A stretch of 64,000 nucleotides of DNA from Halomonas elongata DSM 2581 (GCF_000196875.2 NC_014532.2:1612001-1676000), one strand, 5' to 3'; positions 23,996 to 36,057 are shown, counted from the first letter of the stretch. Program-made: numbers and translations. The notes: generated from the sequence alone by a model not told the origin.

Positions 23996-24014
23996 TTGAT
24001 AATCGTTATCATTA
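23996..24014 (+). promoter_or_regulatory. Fur box in front of hemP
   Basis: GATAATCGTTATCATTA (23998-24014) differs from the Fur consensus GATAATGATTATCATTATC at few positions and is a near-palindrome around TAATCGTTA. It lies 20 bp upstream of the hemP ATG and just past a TATAAAT -10-like box. Iron-dependent repression of the whole haem operon is expected. Confidence 0.9.
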
Positions 24015-24033
24015 GCAAAAGGGATCTTGTCTC

Positions 24034-24204
24034 ATGAATGCTCGGGGGAAGTCCCCATCCACGCCTGAACGCCGCGAAGAGGATGCCAAGGCCATCGATA
24101 GCGAGACCCTGCTGGGGCGGGATGGCCGCTTGATCATCCATCACGAAGGGCGGCGTTATGTCCTGAGGCGGACGCGGTTGGGCAAGCTGATCCTGACGGC
24201 TTGA
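24034..24204 (+). CDS. hemP: Hemin uptake protein HemP
   Basis: 56 residues, ending LLGRDGRLIIHHEGRRYVLR followed by RTRLGKLILTA. The pattern LLxxxxxxxIxHxGxxYxLRxTRxGKLILT is the HemP/HmuP signature. HemP proteins are short cytoplasmic factors needed for haem receptor expression or uptake and typically precede the receptor gene. The ATG lies 20 bp after the Fur box. The receptor gene begins 113 bp downstream. The gene is shorter than usual gene-calling cut-offs and easily missed. Confidence 0.9.
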   Translation: MNARGKSPSTPERREEDAKAIDSETLLGRDGRLIIHHEGRRYVLRRTRLGKLILTA

Positions 24205-24317
24205 GTGAACGAGACCCGAAGCTCGCGCCCTTCATTCTCAACAATGCCAGCCAGGTGCGGTGCCACCGCTCCCAGCCAGCCATCCGAACCACGGAAACTG
24301 TCCGGGAGCCCTGGCAT

Positions 24318-26327
24318 ATGAAATCCAGCCATTCCCTCGCCACTGCCATGGTGTGGAGCCTGCCTCTTCTTGCCACCCAGCTTGTGACTCAGGCCGCCAT
24401 GGCCGAGTCGAGCGAAAACGCCTCGGCGGAGGAACTGAGCTCGATGACCGTCACCGGCACGCGTCTGCCCGGTGACCCATTCCGCGCACCCCTTATCCTG
24501 GATGTCATCGAGCGGGACGATCCGGCGCTTTCCACGGCATCGAGCGTTGAAGATGTGCTCTCTCGGCAGCCCGGATTGCATATTGCAGGGAGCGGACGCC
24601 GCAATGGCCAGACCCTGAGCCTGCGCGGCTTCGACTCCAACGGGGTGCAGGTTCGTCTCGACGGTGTCCGTCAGGACATCGGCACCGGCCATCTCGGCAC
24701 CTTCTATATCGATCCCTGGCTGATACGCGAGGTCCAGATCGCCCGAGGGGCCCTGTCGAGCCTGTATGGAAGCAATGCCATGGGTGGGGTGGTGAGCTTC
24801 GAGACGGTGGAGGCGACGGATCTGCTGCAGCCGGGCGAACGGGGTGGCATGCGGCTGTCGCTGGGTGGGAGCACGGCCCGCGACGAGCTGGGCGGTGCCT
24901 TCAGTGCCTTCGGCAGGCAGGACACGGCCAAGGGTCGTGTCGACGGCCTGCTGTCCGTGGGACGTCGCGAATCGGGCGACATTCGGCGTGCCGGCGGACA
25001 GCAAGCGCCGGAGGATGCCGAACTCGATAGTCTGCTGTTCAAGGGCGGTTGGGAGCCCGATGAGCGGAACCGGCTCTTCGCCCAGTGGCAGCGCTATGAC
25101 GAGACGGCCACGCAACCGGCCAATCCGCAGCAGCTCGGTGACGAGGGCGAGCATCGGCGACGCCAGGTGACCAGCGACAACGTGCAGCTGGGCCACCGCT
25201 GGCGTCCCGCCAACGCCAGCGAGGTGACCTCGCGGCTGAGTCTCAGCCGGCAGGAGATCGACGAGAGCGAGGCCAATCGCACCCTGGAGCGCTGGGGGCT
25301 GCAGAGCGATGGTTATCACCGTATCGAGCATGGCTGGCTGACCCAGACCCTGGTGTTCGGCGCTGAGGTGGATCGTGCCAGCCAGCGTCCCGGCGGTGGG
25401 GCGTCGGGCTTCCCCGATGCCGATATCGATACCCAGGCCCTGTATCTCGAGGACACCCTGACGGCGGGTCGTCATCTTGCCGAGGGCGGCCTCGGTGTCT
25501 TCGATCTGGGACTGGGCGCGCGTTATGACCGCTACGATGCCGAGGGCGCCGACGGGCGCAGCACCGAGGAGACGCAATGGTCGCCGAGGCTACGCCTGTC
25601 CTGGCGCCCCGCTCAGGGGCTGATGGTCTACAGCGGCTATGCCGAAGCCTTCCGCGCGCCGAGTCTTTCCGAACTTTACGCCGATGAACGTCATTTTGCC
25701 GGCTTCTGCCCCGCGCCGGGATTCTGCTTTCCCGACAACTATTGGGTGCCCAACCCCGACCTGAAGCCGGAAACCAGTCGCACCTGGGAGAGTGGCTTCG
25801 CCTGGGAGCGGGGGGACTGGAAACTGCGTGCCAGCTATTTCGATACCCGTGCCGATGACTTCATCGACAGTGAAGTGGATATCGCTGCCGGCACGACACA
25901 AGCCGTTAACGTCCAGCGTGCCAGACTCTGGGGCTTCGATGCCCGGCTGGCCTGGGAGCCCGAGGCGTGGCCCGAATTCCGGGCCATCGCCGGACTCTCC
26001 GAGGTGTCGGGCAAGGATCGCGACAGCGGTGAGTCGCTGGGCAGCGAGACGCCTCTGGAAGCCACGCTGGGCGCCGACCTGGACCTGCTCGACCAGGCGC
26101 TCACGCTGGGTTGGAGAGGGCGCTTCGCCGACTCATACGAGCGGCCGGACGACGAGGGCAGCCTGCCCGGTTACGGCCTGCACGATCTGCAACTGGCCTG
26201 GCGGGTCACGCCGGCCTTCAGCACGTCGCTGCGCCTGAGCAATCTCGGCGACAAGGTTTGGTACCGGCCCAGTGGCGCACTCGGTGACGGGCGCAGCCTG
26301 TTTGCTTCCTTCAATTTGCAGTGGTGA
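24318..26327 (+). CDS. hmuR: TonB-dependent haem receptor
   Basis: 669 residues from ATG at 24318 (GGGAG upstream; a longer frame from 24201 overlaps hemP). A signal peptide of about 28 residues (cleavage near MAES) is followed by a TonB box-like SSMTVTGTR. The plug domain (about 50-160) includes LSRQPGLHIAGSGRRNGQ, LSLRGFDSNGVQVRLDGV and YGSNAMGGVVSFE. The C-terminal barrel contains the haem-receptor motif FRAPSLSELY, followed by NPDLKPETS. It sits in the outer membrane and passes haem to the periplasmic HmuT using TonB energy. The gene is second in a Fur-controlled operon. Confidence 0.93.
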   Translation: MKSSHSLATAMVWSLPLLATQLVTQAAMAESSENASAEELSSMTVTGTRLPGDPFRAPLILDVIERDDPALSTASSVEDVLSRQPGLHIAGSGRRNGQTLSLRGFDSNGVQVRLDGVRQDIGTGHLGTFYIDPWLIREVQIARGALSSLYGSNAMGGVVSFETVEATDLLQPGERGGMRLSLGGSTARDELGGAFSAFGRQDTAKGRVDGLLSVGRRESGDIRRAGGQQAPEDAELDSLLFKGGWEPDERNRLFAQWQRYDETATQPANPQQLGDEGEHRRRQVTSDNVQLGHRWRPANASEVTSRLSLSRQEIDESEANRTLERWGLQSDGYHRIEHGWLTQTLVFGAEVDRASQRPGGGASGFPDADIDTQALYLEDTLTAGRHLAEGGLGVFDLGLGARYDRYDAEGADGRSTEETQWSPRLRLSWRPAQGLMVYSGYAEAFRAPSLSELYADERHFAGFCPAPGFCFPDNYWVPNPDLKPETSRTWESGFAWERGDWKLRASYFDTRADDFIDSEVDIAAGTTQAVNVQRARLWGFDARLAWEPEAWPEFRAIAGLSEVSGKDRDSGESLGSETPLEATLGADLDLLDQALTLGWRGRFADSYERPDDEGSLPGYGLHDLQLAWRVTPAFSTSLRLSNLGDKVWYRPSGALGDGRSLFASFNLQW

Positions 26328-26344
26328 AAGCGGAGGTCACGATC

Positions 26345-27403
26345 ATGAACATTTCTCGAATCTCCAGCACGGCGCGCCGCCGCGCCATCCTCGATGCCTT
26401 CGATGCGGTGCGTGAAACGTCGCCGACCCAACCCGTCGAGCGCATCGCGCGGCGCCTGGACATCAGCGAGGGCGAGCTTCAGGCGGCGCGCCTCGGTCGC
26501 GACACCTGGACGCTGTCGCTGGCGCCTCGCGAACTGGCCAGGCGTTTCGAGGCGCTCGGCCAGGTCGAGGCCCGGACCCGTTCGACGGCGGCGACCCTGA
26601 TCCAGCGCGGGCGTTATCCGCGCCTGGCCGGCGGCGATGCGGCCGGCTTGCTGCTGGCACCGGGCGGGCTGGACCTGCGATTGCTGTTCTCCCATTGGCA
26701 CTGGGCATGCCTGGTGCGGGAGCGGCCGCGTTGCGGCTCGGTGGACTGGCGTGTGCAGGTCTTCGATCAGCACGGGCGCGCATTGCATAGTTGCCGGGCC
26801 TTGGACACGGCACTCAGCGAAGGCTGGACGGCCCTGTTCGAGGTGGCCACCGAGGATGAACCGGCCTTTACCCAGGAAATGCCGCGGCCGACCAGGGCCC
26901 TGTCCGATATCGAGGGGCTGGCCGAGGAATGGCAGGCCATGCGCGATGTGCACCAGTTCTTCACCTTGCTGCGTCGCCATGGCCTGGAACGTCACGAGGC
27001 CAATGCCCTGATGGAGGGTCGCTTCACCGAGGCGCTGGCACCGACGGCGGTGGAGAACGTGCTGCGGCGGGCCAGTGAGCAACGCCTGCCGCTGATGTGC
27101 TTCGTCGCGAGCCCGGGCTGCGTGCAGATTCGCACCGGTGACGTGCCGCTGCCCAGATGGTGCGACGGCCGCCTGACGCTGTCCGATCCGAGTTTTGCGT
27201 TGCGTCTCGATGACGACGCCATCGCGCGCGTATGGCGGGTGCACAAGCCCAATGCCGATGGTGGGGTGACCAGCCTCGAGGCCTTCGACGATCAGGGTCG
27301 GCTGATTCTGCAGCTCTATGCCGAGCGCCGCGAAGGGCAGGCGGAGCGTGCCGAATGGCGGCGCCTGCTGGAGGCCTTTCCGCGCTGGGAGGCGGTGGCA
27401 TGA
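26345..27403 (+). CDS. hmuS: Haem-degrading/chaperone protein HmuS (HemS family)
   Basis: 352 residues from ATG at 26345, preceded by GGAGGT; a frame from 26321 overlaps the receptor stop. It is a two-repeat HemS/HmuS/ChuS protein: the half around residues 90-190 (LLFSHWHWACLVRERPRCGS, VDWRVQVFDQHGRAL) is echoed around 270-345 (LTLSDPSFALRLDDDAIARV, GVTSLEAFDDQGRLILQLYA). These cytoplasmic proteins bind imported haem and either pass it on or open the ring to release iron. Its stop overlaps the HmuT start (ATGA). Confidence 0.9.
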   Translation: MNISRISSTARRRAILDAFDAVRETSPTQPVERIARRLDISEGELQAARLGRDTWTLSLAPRELARRFEALGQVEARTRSTAATLIQRGRYPRLAGGDAAGLLLAPGGLDLRLLFSHWHWACLVRERPRCGSVDWRVQVFDQHGRALHSCRALDTALSEGWTALFEVATEDEPAFTQEMPRPTRALSDIEGLAEEWQAMRDVHQFFTLLRRHGLERHEANALMEGRFTEALAPTAVENVLRRASEQRLPLMCFVASPGCVQIRTGDVPLPRWCDGRLTLSDPSFALRLDDDAIARVWRVHKPNADGGVTSLEAFDDQGRLILQLYAERREGQAERAEWRRLLEAFPRWEAVA

Positions 27404-28293
27404 CAACGCTACTTGGCTGGCGGGCCTGCCTCATGGGGCTGTTGTTGTGCATGACGCTGCCGGCACTGGCCGACGATGAGCGCTGGGTGGTGCTGGGTGG
27501 CGACATTGCCGAGACAGTGGCGGCGCTCGGCGCGGTCGATCGCCTGGTCGGTCGGGACGACACCAGCCTGTACCCCGAGGCGGTGGCAAGCTTGCCCACC
27601 GTGGGCTATCTGCGGCGCCTCTCGGCGGAGAGCGTGTTGTCGCTGAAGCCGGACCGCATCCTGGCCAGCGACGACGCCGGGCCGGCGGAGACCCTCGAGC
27701 AGCTCGAGGCCGCCGGGGTAACGGTCGAAGTGATCGATAGCCCCGACAGGCTGGCATCGATTCCCGACAAGGTCCGCTCCGTCGCCGAGACGCTGGGCCT
27801 CGAAGCGCAGGGGCGTGAACTGGTCGAGTCGCTGCGTGATGAACTCGATGCCCTGGCGACATTGCCCGAACGTCCGAGCCTGCGGGCCATGTTCATTCTC
27901 AGCCATGGCGGCATGACGCCGATGGTGGCCGGCCGGCACACCGCGGCTCAGGAGATGCTGGAAACGCTGGGGCTCGACAACGCCTTTGCGGCGATGGAGG
28001 GCTACAAGCCGGTCGGTGCCGAAGCGCTGGCCCGCCAGTCGCCCGAGGTGGTGTTGATATCGCGCCGCGGGCTGGAGGCCCTGGGCGGCGAAGAGGCGCT
28101 GTGGGCGATGCCGGGGCTCGACATGACGCCGGCCGGACGCGACGAGAGACTGCTGGTGGTCGACGATCAGGGGCTGCTCGGATTCGGGCCGCGTACGCCT
28201 GCGCTGCTGCTGGACCTGCGTGAGCGTCTCGACGCCTTGCTGATGGAGGATGACAGCGCCCTGGTCGAACAGGAGGTGCCGCCATGGACATGA
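27400..28293 (+). CDS. hmuT: Periplasmic haem-binding protein HmuT
   Basis: 297 residues from ATG at 27400, overlapping the hmuS stop. The signal peptide MTTLLGWRACLMGLLLCMTL ends at ALA-DD. It is a class III solute-binding protein (PF01497): WVVLGGDIAETVAALGAVDR, LYPEAVASLPTVGYLRRLSA, and the long connecting helix after about residue 125. It delivers haem from the receptor to the HmuUV ABC transporter. Confidence 0.92.
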   Translation: MTTLLGWRACLMGLLLCMTLPALADDERWVVLGGDIAETVAALGAVDRLVGRDDTSLYPEAVASLPTVGYLRRLSAESVLSLKPDRILASDDAGPAETLEQLEAAGVTVEVIDSPDRLASIPDKVRSVAETLGLEAQGRELVESLRDELDALATLPERPSLRAMFILSHGGMTPMVAGRHTAAQEMLETLGLDNAFAAMEGYKPVGAEALARQSPEVVLISRRGLEALGGEEALWAMPGLDMTPAGRDERLLVVDDQGLLGFGPRTPALLLDLRERLDALLMEDDSALVEQEVPPWT

Positions 28294-29324
28294 GCCTGCC
28301 GCGTATCGGGGCAGGCGAAGGGTCGCGGCGTCGCCTCTCGCGTCGGTTCGGCGTGCTGGGTGGCTTGTCGCTGGCCTTGCTGCTGGCCCTGGCCTGGGCC
28401 GCTGCCTCCGGTTCGCTCGGTGTCTCGCCGGTCGAGTTCGTGGCGGGCGAGATGACAGCGATGGATTGGCAGGTCTGGTGGCAGTTGCGCCTGCCACGCT
28501 TGCTGCTGGGTGTGTTGGTCGGCGCGATGCTGGCAGGCAGCGGTGCCGCCATGCAGGGGCTGTTCCGCAATCCACTGGCCGACCCGACCCTGCTGGGCCT
28601 GGCCAGCGGCGCCGGACTGTGTGTGGCGGTCTGGGTAGTGTTGTTCCCCGGCAGTGACGCCTTCGGGCTCTATGGCCAGTTCGTGGCCGGTTTCCTGGGG
28701 GCGCTCGGCGTCTGCCTGCTGGTCTTCGGGCTGGCGCGCCGGCGTTCGGGCAACGGTGCCGTGCTCACCTTGCTGCTGGCGGGCTTGGCGATCAATACCC
28801 TGGCCGGTGCCGGTGGTGGCCTGCTGGCCTTCCTGGCCAGTGACGAACAGCTCCGGCAGCTCAGCCTGTGGGGCATGGGCAGCCTGGCGCATTCGCTGTG
28901 GGGCGCGACCCTGGTGGCACTGGTGCTGGTGCCGCCGGCGCTGATCGCGCTGCTGTACCGGGCTCGGGATCTCGATCTGCTGCAGCTCGGCGAGGCGACG
29001 GCCCATGCCGCGGGGCTGGATGGCCAGAGGCTGCGGCGCCGTGTGGTGATGGCGACGTCATTGGGTGTCGGTGTCTGTGTGGCGGTGAGCGGCATCATCG
29101 GCTTTCTCGGCCTGCTGGTACCGCATTGCCTGCGCTTGTGGCTGGGACCGGGGCATCGCCTGTTGCTGCCGGCCTCCATGTTGGGTGGTGCCTTGCTGCT
29201 GGTGGTGGCCGATGGCCTGGCCCGCATGCTGGCGATGCCGGCGGAAATGCCCGTGGGACTGCTGACAAGCCTGCTGGGCGGTCCTTATTTCCTGTACCTG
29301 CTGCTGCGGAGGCAGGGATGCTGA
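28284..29324 (+). CDS. hmuU: Haem ABC transporter permease HmuU
   Basis: 346 residues, FecCD/BtuC family with about nine or ten membrane helices. Family motifs are RLPRLLLGVLVGAMLAGSGA, MQGLFRNPLADPTLLGLASG, and the ATPase-contact loop GIIGFLGLLVPHCLRLWLG. The start overlaps the end of hmuT by 10 bp. The C-terminus GGPYFLYLLLRR is typical. It forms the inner-membrane channel with HmuV. Confidence 0.94.
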   Translation: MDMSLPRIGAGEGSRRRLSRRFGVLGGLSLALLLALAWAAASGSLGVSPVEFVAGEMTAMDWQVWWQLRLPRLLLGVLVGAMLAGSGAAMQGLFRNPLADPTLLGLASGAGLCVAVWVVLFPGSDAFGLYGQFVAGFLGALGVCLLVFGLARRRSGNGAVLTLLLAGLAINTLAGAGGGLLAFLASDEQLRQLSLWGMGSLAHSLWGATLVALVLVPPALIALLYRARDLDLLQLGEATAHAAGLDGQRLRRRVVMATSLGVGVCVAVSGIIGFLGLLVPHCLRLWLGPGHRLLLPASMLGGALLLVVADGLARMLAMPAEMPVGLLTSLLGGPYFLYLLLRRQGC

Positions 29325-30076
29325 GCCTTCATCACGCAGGCCTGATCGATGCGCCCAGCCTTTCGCCGTTGCACGGCGAGGTGACGCCGGGCGAGGTGCT
29401 GGCCATCGTCGGTCCCAACGGAGCCGGCAAGACGACACTGCTGACGATGCTGTCCGGGTTTCGCCAGTCGCAACTGGGGTCGATCACCCTGGATGGCTGG
29501 TCCCTGGACGCCTGGACACCGGCGGCATTGGCTGGGCGTCGGGCGCTGGTCGCCCAGTTCGAACCGGCGGGATTCGACTGGCGGGTACGCGACCTGGTGG
29601 TGCTGAGCGGCGATCCGGGGGAGGCGGCGGTCGCGGAGATAATGGGGCAACTGGAGATCGCCTGCCTGGCCGAGCGGGGCGTGTCGAGCCTTTCCGGTGG
29701 GGAGCGTCAGCGCGTCATGGTGGCCAGGGCGCTGTGTCAGTTGGCCGCGGCACGTCGCGACCATGATCGGGATGGTGGCCTGTTGTTGCTGGACGAACCG
29801 ACCAGCGCCCTGGATCTCGGTCAGCAGCAACGCATGATGCGCCTGTTGCGGCGGCTGGCGGTGGAACGCCGCATGGCAGTGGTCTGTGTACTGCATGATC
29901 TCAACCTGGCCGCGACCTATGCCGATCGGGTCTGGCTGATGGCGGCGGGCAAGCGAGTGGCGCATGGCACGCCGCGTCAGGTGCTCGAGACCGAGCGCCT
30001 GGCCCTGACCTATCGCGCCGATCTGATGGCGCTGGACCGGGAGGGTGAGTCTCCCTGGTTGGCCTTGAGGCCTTAA
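29318..30076 (+). CDS. hmuV: Haem ABC transporter ATPase HmuV
   Basis: 252 residues from ATG at 29318, overlapping the hmuU stop. Walker A is GPNGAGKTTLL (about 33-43), the signature SSLSGGERQRVMVARAL, Walker B GLLLLDEPTSALD, and the switch His in VLHDLNLAATYADRV. An in-frame longer reading from 28868 is an artefact inside hmuU. It is the last gene of the haem operon. Confidence 0.94.
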   Translation: MLSLHHAGLIDAPSLSPLHGEVTPGEVLAIVGPNGAGKTTLLTMLSGFRQSQLGSITLDGWSLDAWTPAALAGRRALVAQFEPAGFDWRVRDLVVLSGDPGEAAVAEIMGQLEIACLAERGVSSLSGGERQRVMVARALCQLAAARRDHDRDGGLLLLDEPTSALDLGQQQRMMRLLRRLAVERRMAVVCVLHDLNLAATYADRVWLMAAGKRVAHGTPRQVLETERLALTYRADLMALDREGESPWLALRP

Positions 30077-30193
30077 AGCCTTCAACGGATATGTCACAGA
30101 AGTGGTGAGGCTGGCATACTGAGCCTTCATGGAAGGGGCGTGGCCGACGTTACAATTGGTTTCTCTCAAGGCTGGCCAGGGGAGGTCGTTGAC

Positions 30194-30310
30194 GTGTCCA
30201 TCTCGCGTATACTGTGGTGCCTTTTGCTTGTTGCCATCGTGGTGCAGGCATTGAGTGGCTGCTCGCCCATTCCGGATGCGCCAGGGCCGATCGGCATTCC
30301 AGGCTTGTGA
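30194..30310 (+). CDS. 38-residue lipoprotein
   Basis: A GTG start at 30194 has GGAGGT (30181-30186) 7 nt upstream and encodes MSISRILWCLLLVAIVVQAL, then the lipobox LSGC and a 15-residue mature tail SPIPDAPGPIGIPGL, rich in Pro and Gly. The strong ribosome site and clean lipoprotein signal make it likely real. It lies 117 bp after hmuV and 51 bp before the glycosyltransferase gene. No family is recognised; the mature peptide is too short for an enzyme, so a structural or anchoring role is more likely. Confidence 0.6.
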   Translation: MSISRILWCLLLVAIVVQALSGCSPIPDAPGPIGIPGL

Positions 30311-30361
30311 TCTGCGGGGAAACAGGAAGCAGTTAACCGTCACCATCATGGAGTCGATGAC

Positions 30362-31201
30362 ATGACAAGGCAGGCGTCCAGCACCGGCGCGTCGTTATCG
30401 AGACTTTTCGTTGGCCGTCTGATCAAGCTGACGGGCAATGTCTTCAAGTTGCTGAGCTATCCATTCCATTGGGTGCTGCCCGACAAGCGCTTCACCCTGC
30501 CGTCGCATGCCGCGCCCCTGATCCGGCCGCGTCGGCCGTCGGCCATACCGAGAACCCTGTGGCAGACGAACTTCACCGATCGAGTGACGCTGCCCGTCTA
30601 TCTGAACTATCTCTGCAATCGCCTGATGGCGCCGACCTTCGAATATCGTTTCGTCTCGACCCAGGGGCGCGCCGATTTCATCGAGGCGAACTATCCGGCC
30701 GAGGTGTCGCGGAGCTATTCGCGATTGCAGATCGGTGCCGCCCAGGCGGATTTCTGGCGGGTGCTGGTGCTGCATGCCCATGGTGGTGTCTACATGGACA
30801 TCGATGCCCATCTGATCTGGCCGCTGGAGCGGATCCTGGGGACCGAGCGGGAAGCCCTGTTCGTTCGCTCCCGAAAGGGCGGGCTGACCAATTACTTCAT
30901 TGCCAGTCGGCCTGGTCTGGCCGAAATACAGGCAGTGTGCGAGGCCATCGGTAACAATATCGCCGAGAACCGCCAGTGTGGCGTCTTCGACATGACCGGG
31001 CCCGGTGTGTTCGATGAGGTGATCGACGTCGACTCGGTGGAGAGCGAGTCCTATCGTTTCCTCTGCCTGCAGGGCAGCTTCACCAATGAACGCTTCCAGT
31101 ACGTCGACAAGCCCCAGGGCAAGTGGACGCAGGAGCAGAAGTCCATCGGGGTGCTGCGCCGGGAGGACGACGAGACGCCAGAGGCCGCCGAGAGGCGCTG
31201 A
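30362..31201 (+). CDS. DxD-type glycosyltransferase (Gly_transf_sug / OCH1-like)
   Basis: 279 residues. After a basic N-terminus with one amphipathic or hydrophobic stretch (about 16-40, LIKLTGNVFKLLSYPFHWVL) come IPRTLWQTNFTDR and the core ADFWRVLVLHAHGGVYMDID, where the DxD (about 145) binds the nucleotide-sugar metal ion. This is the pattern of PF04488 sugar-binding-region glycosyltransferases, which act on capsular or lipid-linked glycans, often at the inner membrane. Genes on either side do not name its acceptor. The capsule operon lies about 7 kb away, divergently transcribed, and could be related, but this is speculative. Confidence 0.82.
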   Translation: MTRQASSTGASLSRLFVGRLIKLTGNVFKLLSYPFHWVLPDKRFTLPSHAAPLIRPRRPSAIPRTLWQTNFTDRVTLPVYLNYLCNRLMAPTFEYRFVSTQGRADFIEANYPAEVSRSYSRLQIGAAQADFWRVLVLHAHGGVYMDIDAHLIWPLERILGTEREALFVRSRKGGLTNYFIASRPGLAEIQAVCEAIGNNIAENRQCGVFDMTGPGVFDEVIDVDSVESESYRFLCLQGSFTNERFQYVDKPQGKWTQEQKSIGVLRREDDETPEAAERR

Positions 31202-31272
31202 GATCGTACAGTGAGCGGCGCGCCGGTCGCTCCTGCCAGGGGAACGGGCGCGTCGAGTGGATCATCGCCTCA

Positions 31273-31776
31273 TTAGCGTTCCAGATCGATCGTCTGGATG
31301 CGCCAGTGCCGTGCCTGCTCGCTGCATCCCGGCACATCGTTGCAGCGCTTCAGCGTCATCGTTCCTTCATGCGAGAACGGTTCGCCGCGGCGCGTGCCCG
31401 ACACCCGGATTGGAACCTCGGCGTACAGCGTGCCTGCGGCGCCTTCCGTCCGGGCATCTCCTGTCGCCTCTCCATCGAAGGCCTGATAGGCGAGCATGGA
31501 TTTCTCGAAGAGATCGGGCCCGCCCTCGTGGGTCGAACTCGCCGGCGCCCACATGGCGTAGGCCTGGTCGAAGTCTCCGGCCTCGAGCCGTTGAAAGTAA
31601 CGCCGGGCGACCGACACCGGGTCATATGCCGAAGTGTCGGCACGGGTATCGGTCGCGGCGGTTGGCGCTGGCTGCCGCTCCGGCGTTGTCGTCTCCGGGG
31701 CGCAGGCGACGAGCGATCCGCATAGCGGGAGCAGGACAAAGGTCAGCAGCCTCGTTTTCCGGGAGGGGCGGTGCAT
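31273..31776 (-). CDS. Lipoprotein with NTF2/SnoaL-like fold
   Basis: 167 residues from ATG at 31776 (AGGAGA upstream); a longer frame to 32076 runs back through the prfC start and is rejected. The signal peptide MHRPSRKTRLLTFVLLPLCG leads to lipobox SLVAC. After a Thr/Pro/Ala linker (to about residue 50) comes VARRYFQRLEAGDFDQAYAM, typical of the first helices of NTF2-like domains, and a beta-rich C-terminus with two Cys (CNDVPGC). It converges on the glycosyltransferase gene. The specific function is unknown. Confidence 0.75.
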   Translation of the reverse strand: MHRPSRKTRLLTFVLLPLCGSLVACAPETTTPERQPAPTAATDTRADTSAYDPVSVARRYFQRLEAGDFDQAYAMWAPASSTHEGGPDLFEKSMLAYQAFDGEATGDARTEGAAGTLYAEVPIRVSGTRRGEPFSHEGTMTLKRCNDVPGCSEQARHWRIQTIDLER

Positions 31777-31930
31777 CGGCGTCTCCTGTCGCGGGAATGG
31801 CGTTGGCAATCTGAGGCAGCGTAGCACCAGACCGGGCTTGCCGGTACAATCGGCGCATTCCCCATCCATACTCGCCCGGTTGCGTTCGGACTTGAGTGCA
31901 AGGGCAAGTGCAAAGTAGAGCCATGCTGTA

Positions 31931-33520
31931 ATGACAGACGCCAAGCAAGCCCATGAAACCGGGCTTCGACGCACTTTTGCTATCATATCCCACCCCGACG
32001 CGGGCAAGACCACCATCACCGAGAAGATGCTGCTGTTCGGCAACGCCATCCAGCTGGCGGGGTCGGTGAAGAGCAAGCGGGATGATCGTCACGCCACCTC
32101 CGACTGGATGAAGATGGAGCAGGAGCGTGGTATCTCCGTGACCACCTCGGTGATGCAGTTCCCCTATGGCGGACGCATCGTCAACCTGCTCGACACGCCG
32201 GGGCACGAGGACTTCTCGGAGGACACCTACCGCACCCTGACGGCGGTGGATTCGGCACTGATGGTGATCGATGGTGCCAAGGGCGTCGAGGACCGCACCA
32301 TCAAGCTGATGGACGTCTGCCGGCTGCGCACCACGCCGATCCTGACCTTCGTCAACAAGATGGACCGCGACATCCGCGATCCCATCGAGGTGATGGACGA
32401 GGTCGAGGACGTACTGAAGATCCAGTGCGCGCCCATGACCTGGCCGATCGGCATGGGGCGTCACTTCAAGGGCGTCTATCACCTCTACAATGATGTGATC
32501 CATCTCTATACCCAAGGGCAGGGCAACCGCATCTCCGAGGACAAGCGGATCGAGGGGCTCGACAACCCCGAGGTCGACGAAGTGCTCGGCGAGGATGCCG
32601 CCGAGGAACTGCGCATGGAGGTCGAACTGGTGCGCGGGGCGTCTCACGCCTTCGACCACGATGCCTATCTACGCGGCGAGCTGACGCCGGTCTACTTCGG
32701 TACCGCCATGGGCAACTTCGGCGTGCGCGAGATGCTCGACGGCTTCGTCGAGTATGCACCCTCCCCGCAGCCCCGCGAGACCGACCAGCGGATCGTCGAG
32801 GCCGAGGACGGCAGCTTCAGCGGCTTCGTCTTCAAGATCCAGGCCAACATGGATCCCAACCATCGCGACCGCGTCGCCTTCCTGCGGGTCTGTTCCGGCA
32901 AGTACGAAAGGAACATGAAGATGCGGCACGTGCGCATCGGCAAGGACGTGAAGATCGCCGATGCCCTGACCTTCATGGCCTCGGATCGTGCCCATGTGGA
33001 AGAGGCCTGGCCAGGGGACATCATCGGCCTGCACAACCACGGCACCATCCAGATCGGCGACACCTTCACCCAGGGCGAGAACATGCGCTTCACCGGCATT
33101 CCCCACTTCGCCCCGGAGCTGTTCAAGCGCGTGCGCCTCACCGATCCGCTGCGAATGAAGGCTCTGCAGAAAGGGCTCCAGCAGCTCTCCGAGGAGGGCG
33201 CGACCCAGGTGTTCATGCCGCTGGACAACAACGACCTGATCCTCGGCGCGGTGGGTACCCTGCAGTTCGACGTGGTCGCCCACCGGCTCAAGCAGGAGTA
33301 CAAGGTCGACTGCATCTACGAAGGCGTCAACGTGCAGACCGCACGCTGGATCGAATGCGACGACCCCAAGATGCTGGAAGACTTCAAGCGCAAGGCCAGT
33401 GCCAACCTGGCCATCGACGGCGGCGGCCACCTCACCTACATCGCCCCGACCCGGGTCAACCTGCAGATGACCCAGGAACGCTGGCCGGACATCCGCTTCA
33501 ATCATACGAGGGAGCACTGA
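31931..33520 (+). CDS. prfC: Peptide chain release factor 3
   Basis: 529 residues, full length for RF3. Translational GTPase motifs are [20 protein letters not shown] (G1), the switch-I Thr in [24 protein letters not shown] (G3), and FVNKMDRD (G4). Domain II follows from about residue 290. RF3 recycles RF1/RF2 after peptide release. It is followed at once by a 16-bp stem hairpin and the heptamer repeat module. Confidence 0.97.
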   Translation: MTDAKQAHETGLRRTFAIISHPDAGKTTITEKMLLFGNAIQLAGSVKSKRDDRHATSDWMKMEQERGISVTTSVMQFPYGGRIVNLLDTPGHEDFSEDTYRTLTAVDSALMVIDGAKGVEDRTIKLMDVCRLRTTPILTFVNKMDRDIRDPIEVMDEVEDVLKIQCAPMTWPIGMGRHFKGVYHLYNDVIHLYTQGQGNRISEDKRIEGLDNPEVDEVLGEDAAEELRMEVELVRGASHAFDHDAYLRGELTPVYFGTAMGNFGVREMLDGFVEYAPSPQPRETDQRIVEAEDGSFSGFVFKIQANMDPNHRDRVAFLRVCSGKYERNMKMRHVRIGKDVKIADALTFMASDRAHVEEAWPGDIIGLHNHGTIQIGDTFTQGENMRFTGIPHFAPELFKRVRLTDPLRMKALQKGLQQLSEEGATQVFMPLDNNDLILGAVGTLQFDVVAHRLKQEYKVDCIYEGVNVQTARWIECDDPKMLEDFKRKASANLAIDGGGHLTYIAPTRVNLQMTQERWPDIRFNHTREH

Positions 33521-33557
33521 CCAGGCTGTGCCCGGGCCACGCCCGGGCACAGCCTGG
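33521..33557 (+). terminator. Strong hairpin directly after prfC
   Basis: CCAGGCTGTGCCCGGG (33521-33536) and CCCGGGCACAGCCTGG (33542-33557) form a perfect 16-bp stem with a 5-nt loop, starting at the base after the prfC stop. No T-run follows, so it may act with the adjoining repeat rather than as a classic intrinsic terminator. Confidence 0.7.
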
Positions 33558-33558
33558 A

Positions 33559-35346
<1,788 letters not shown>

Positions 35347-35385
35347 GGCGGCTCCTTTTTGTTGTTCACCCGGGCTTCGCCCGGA

Positions 35386-35990
<605 letters not shown>

Positions 35991-36057
35991 GACGTTGTTT
36001 CCTGTGGCCGGGTGGTTCACCGGCGGTTTCCACCTCGTCAGGCAACCCTAGACGAGG

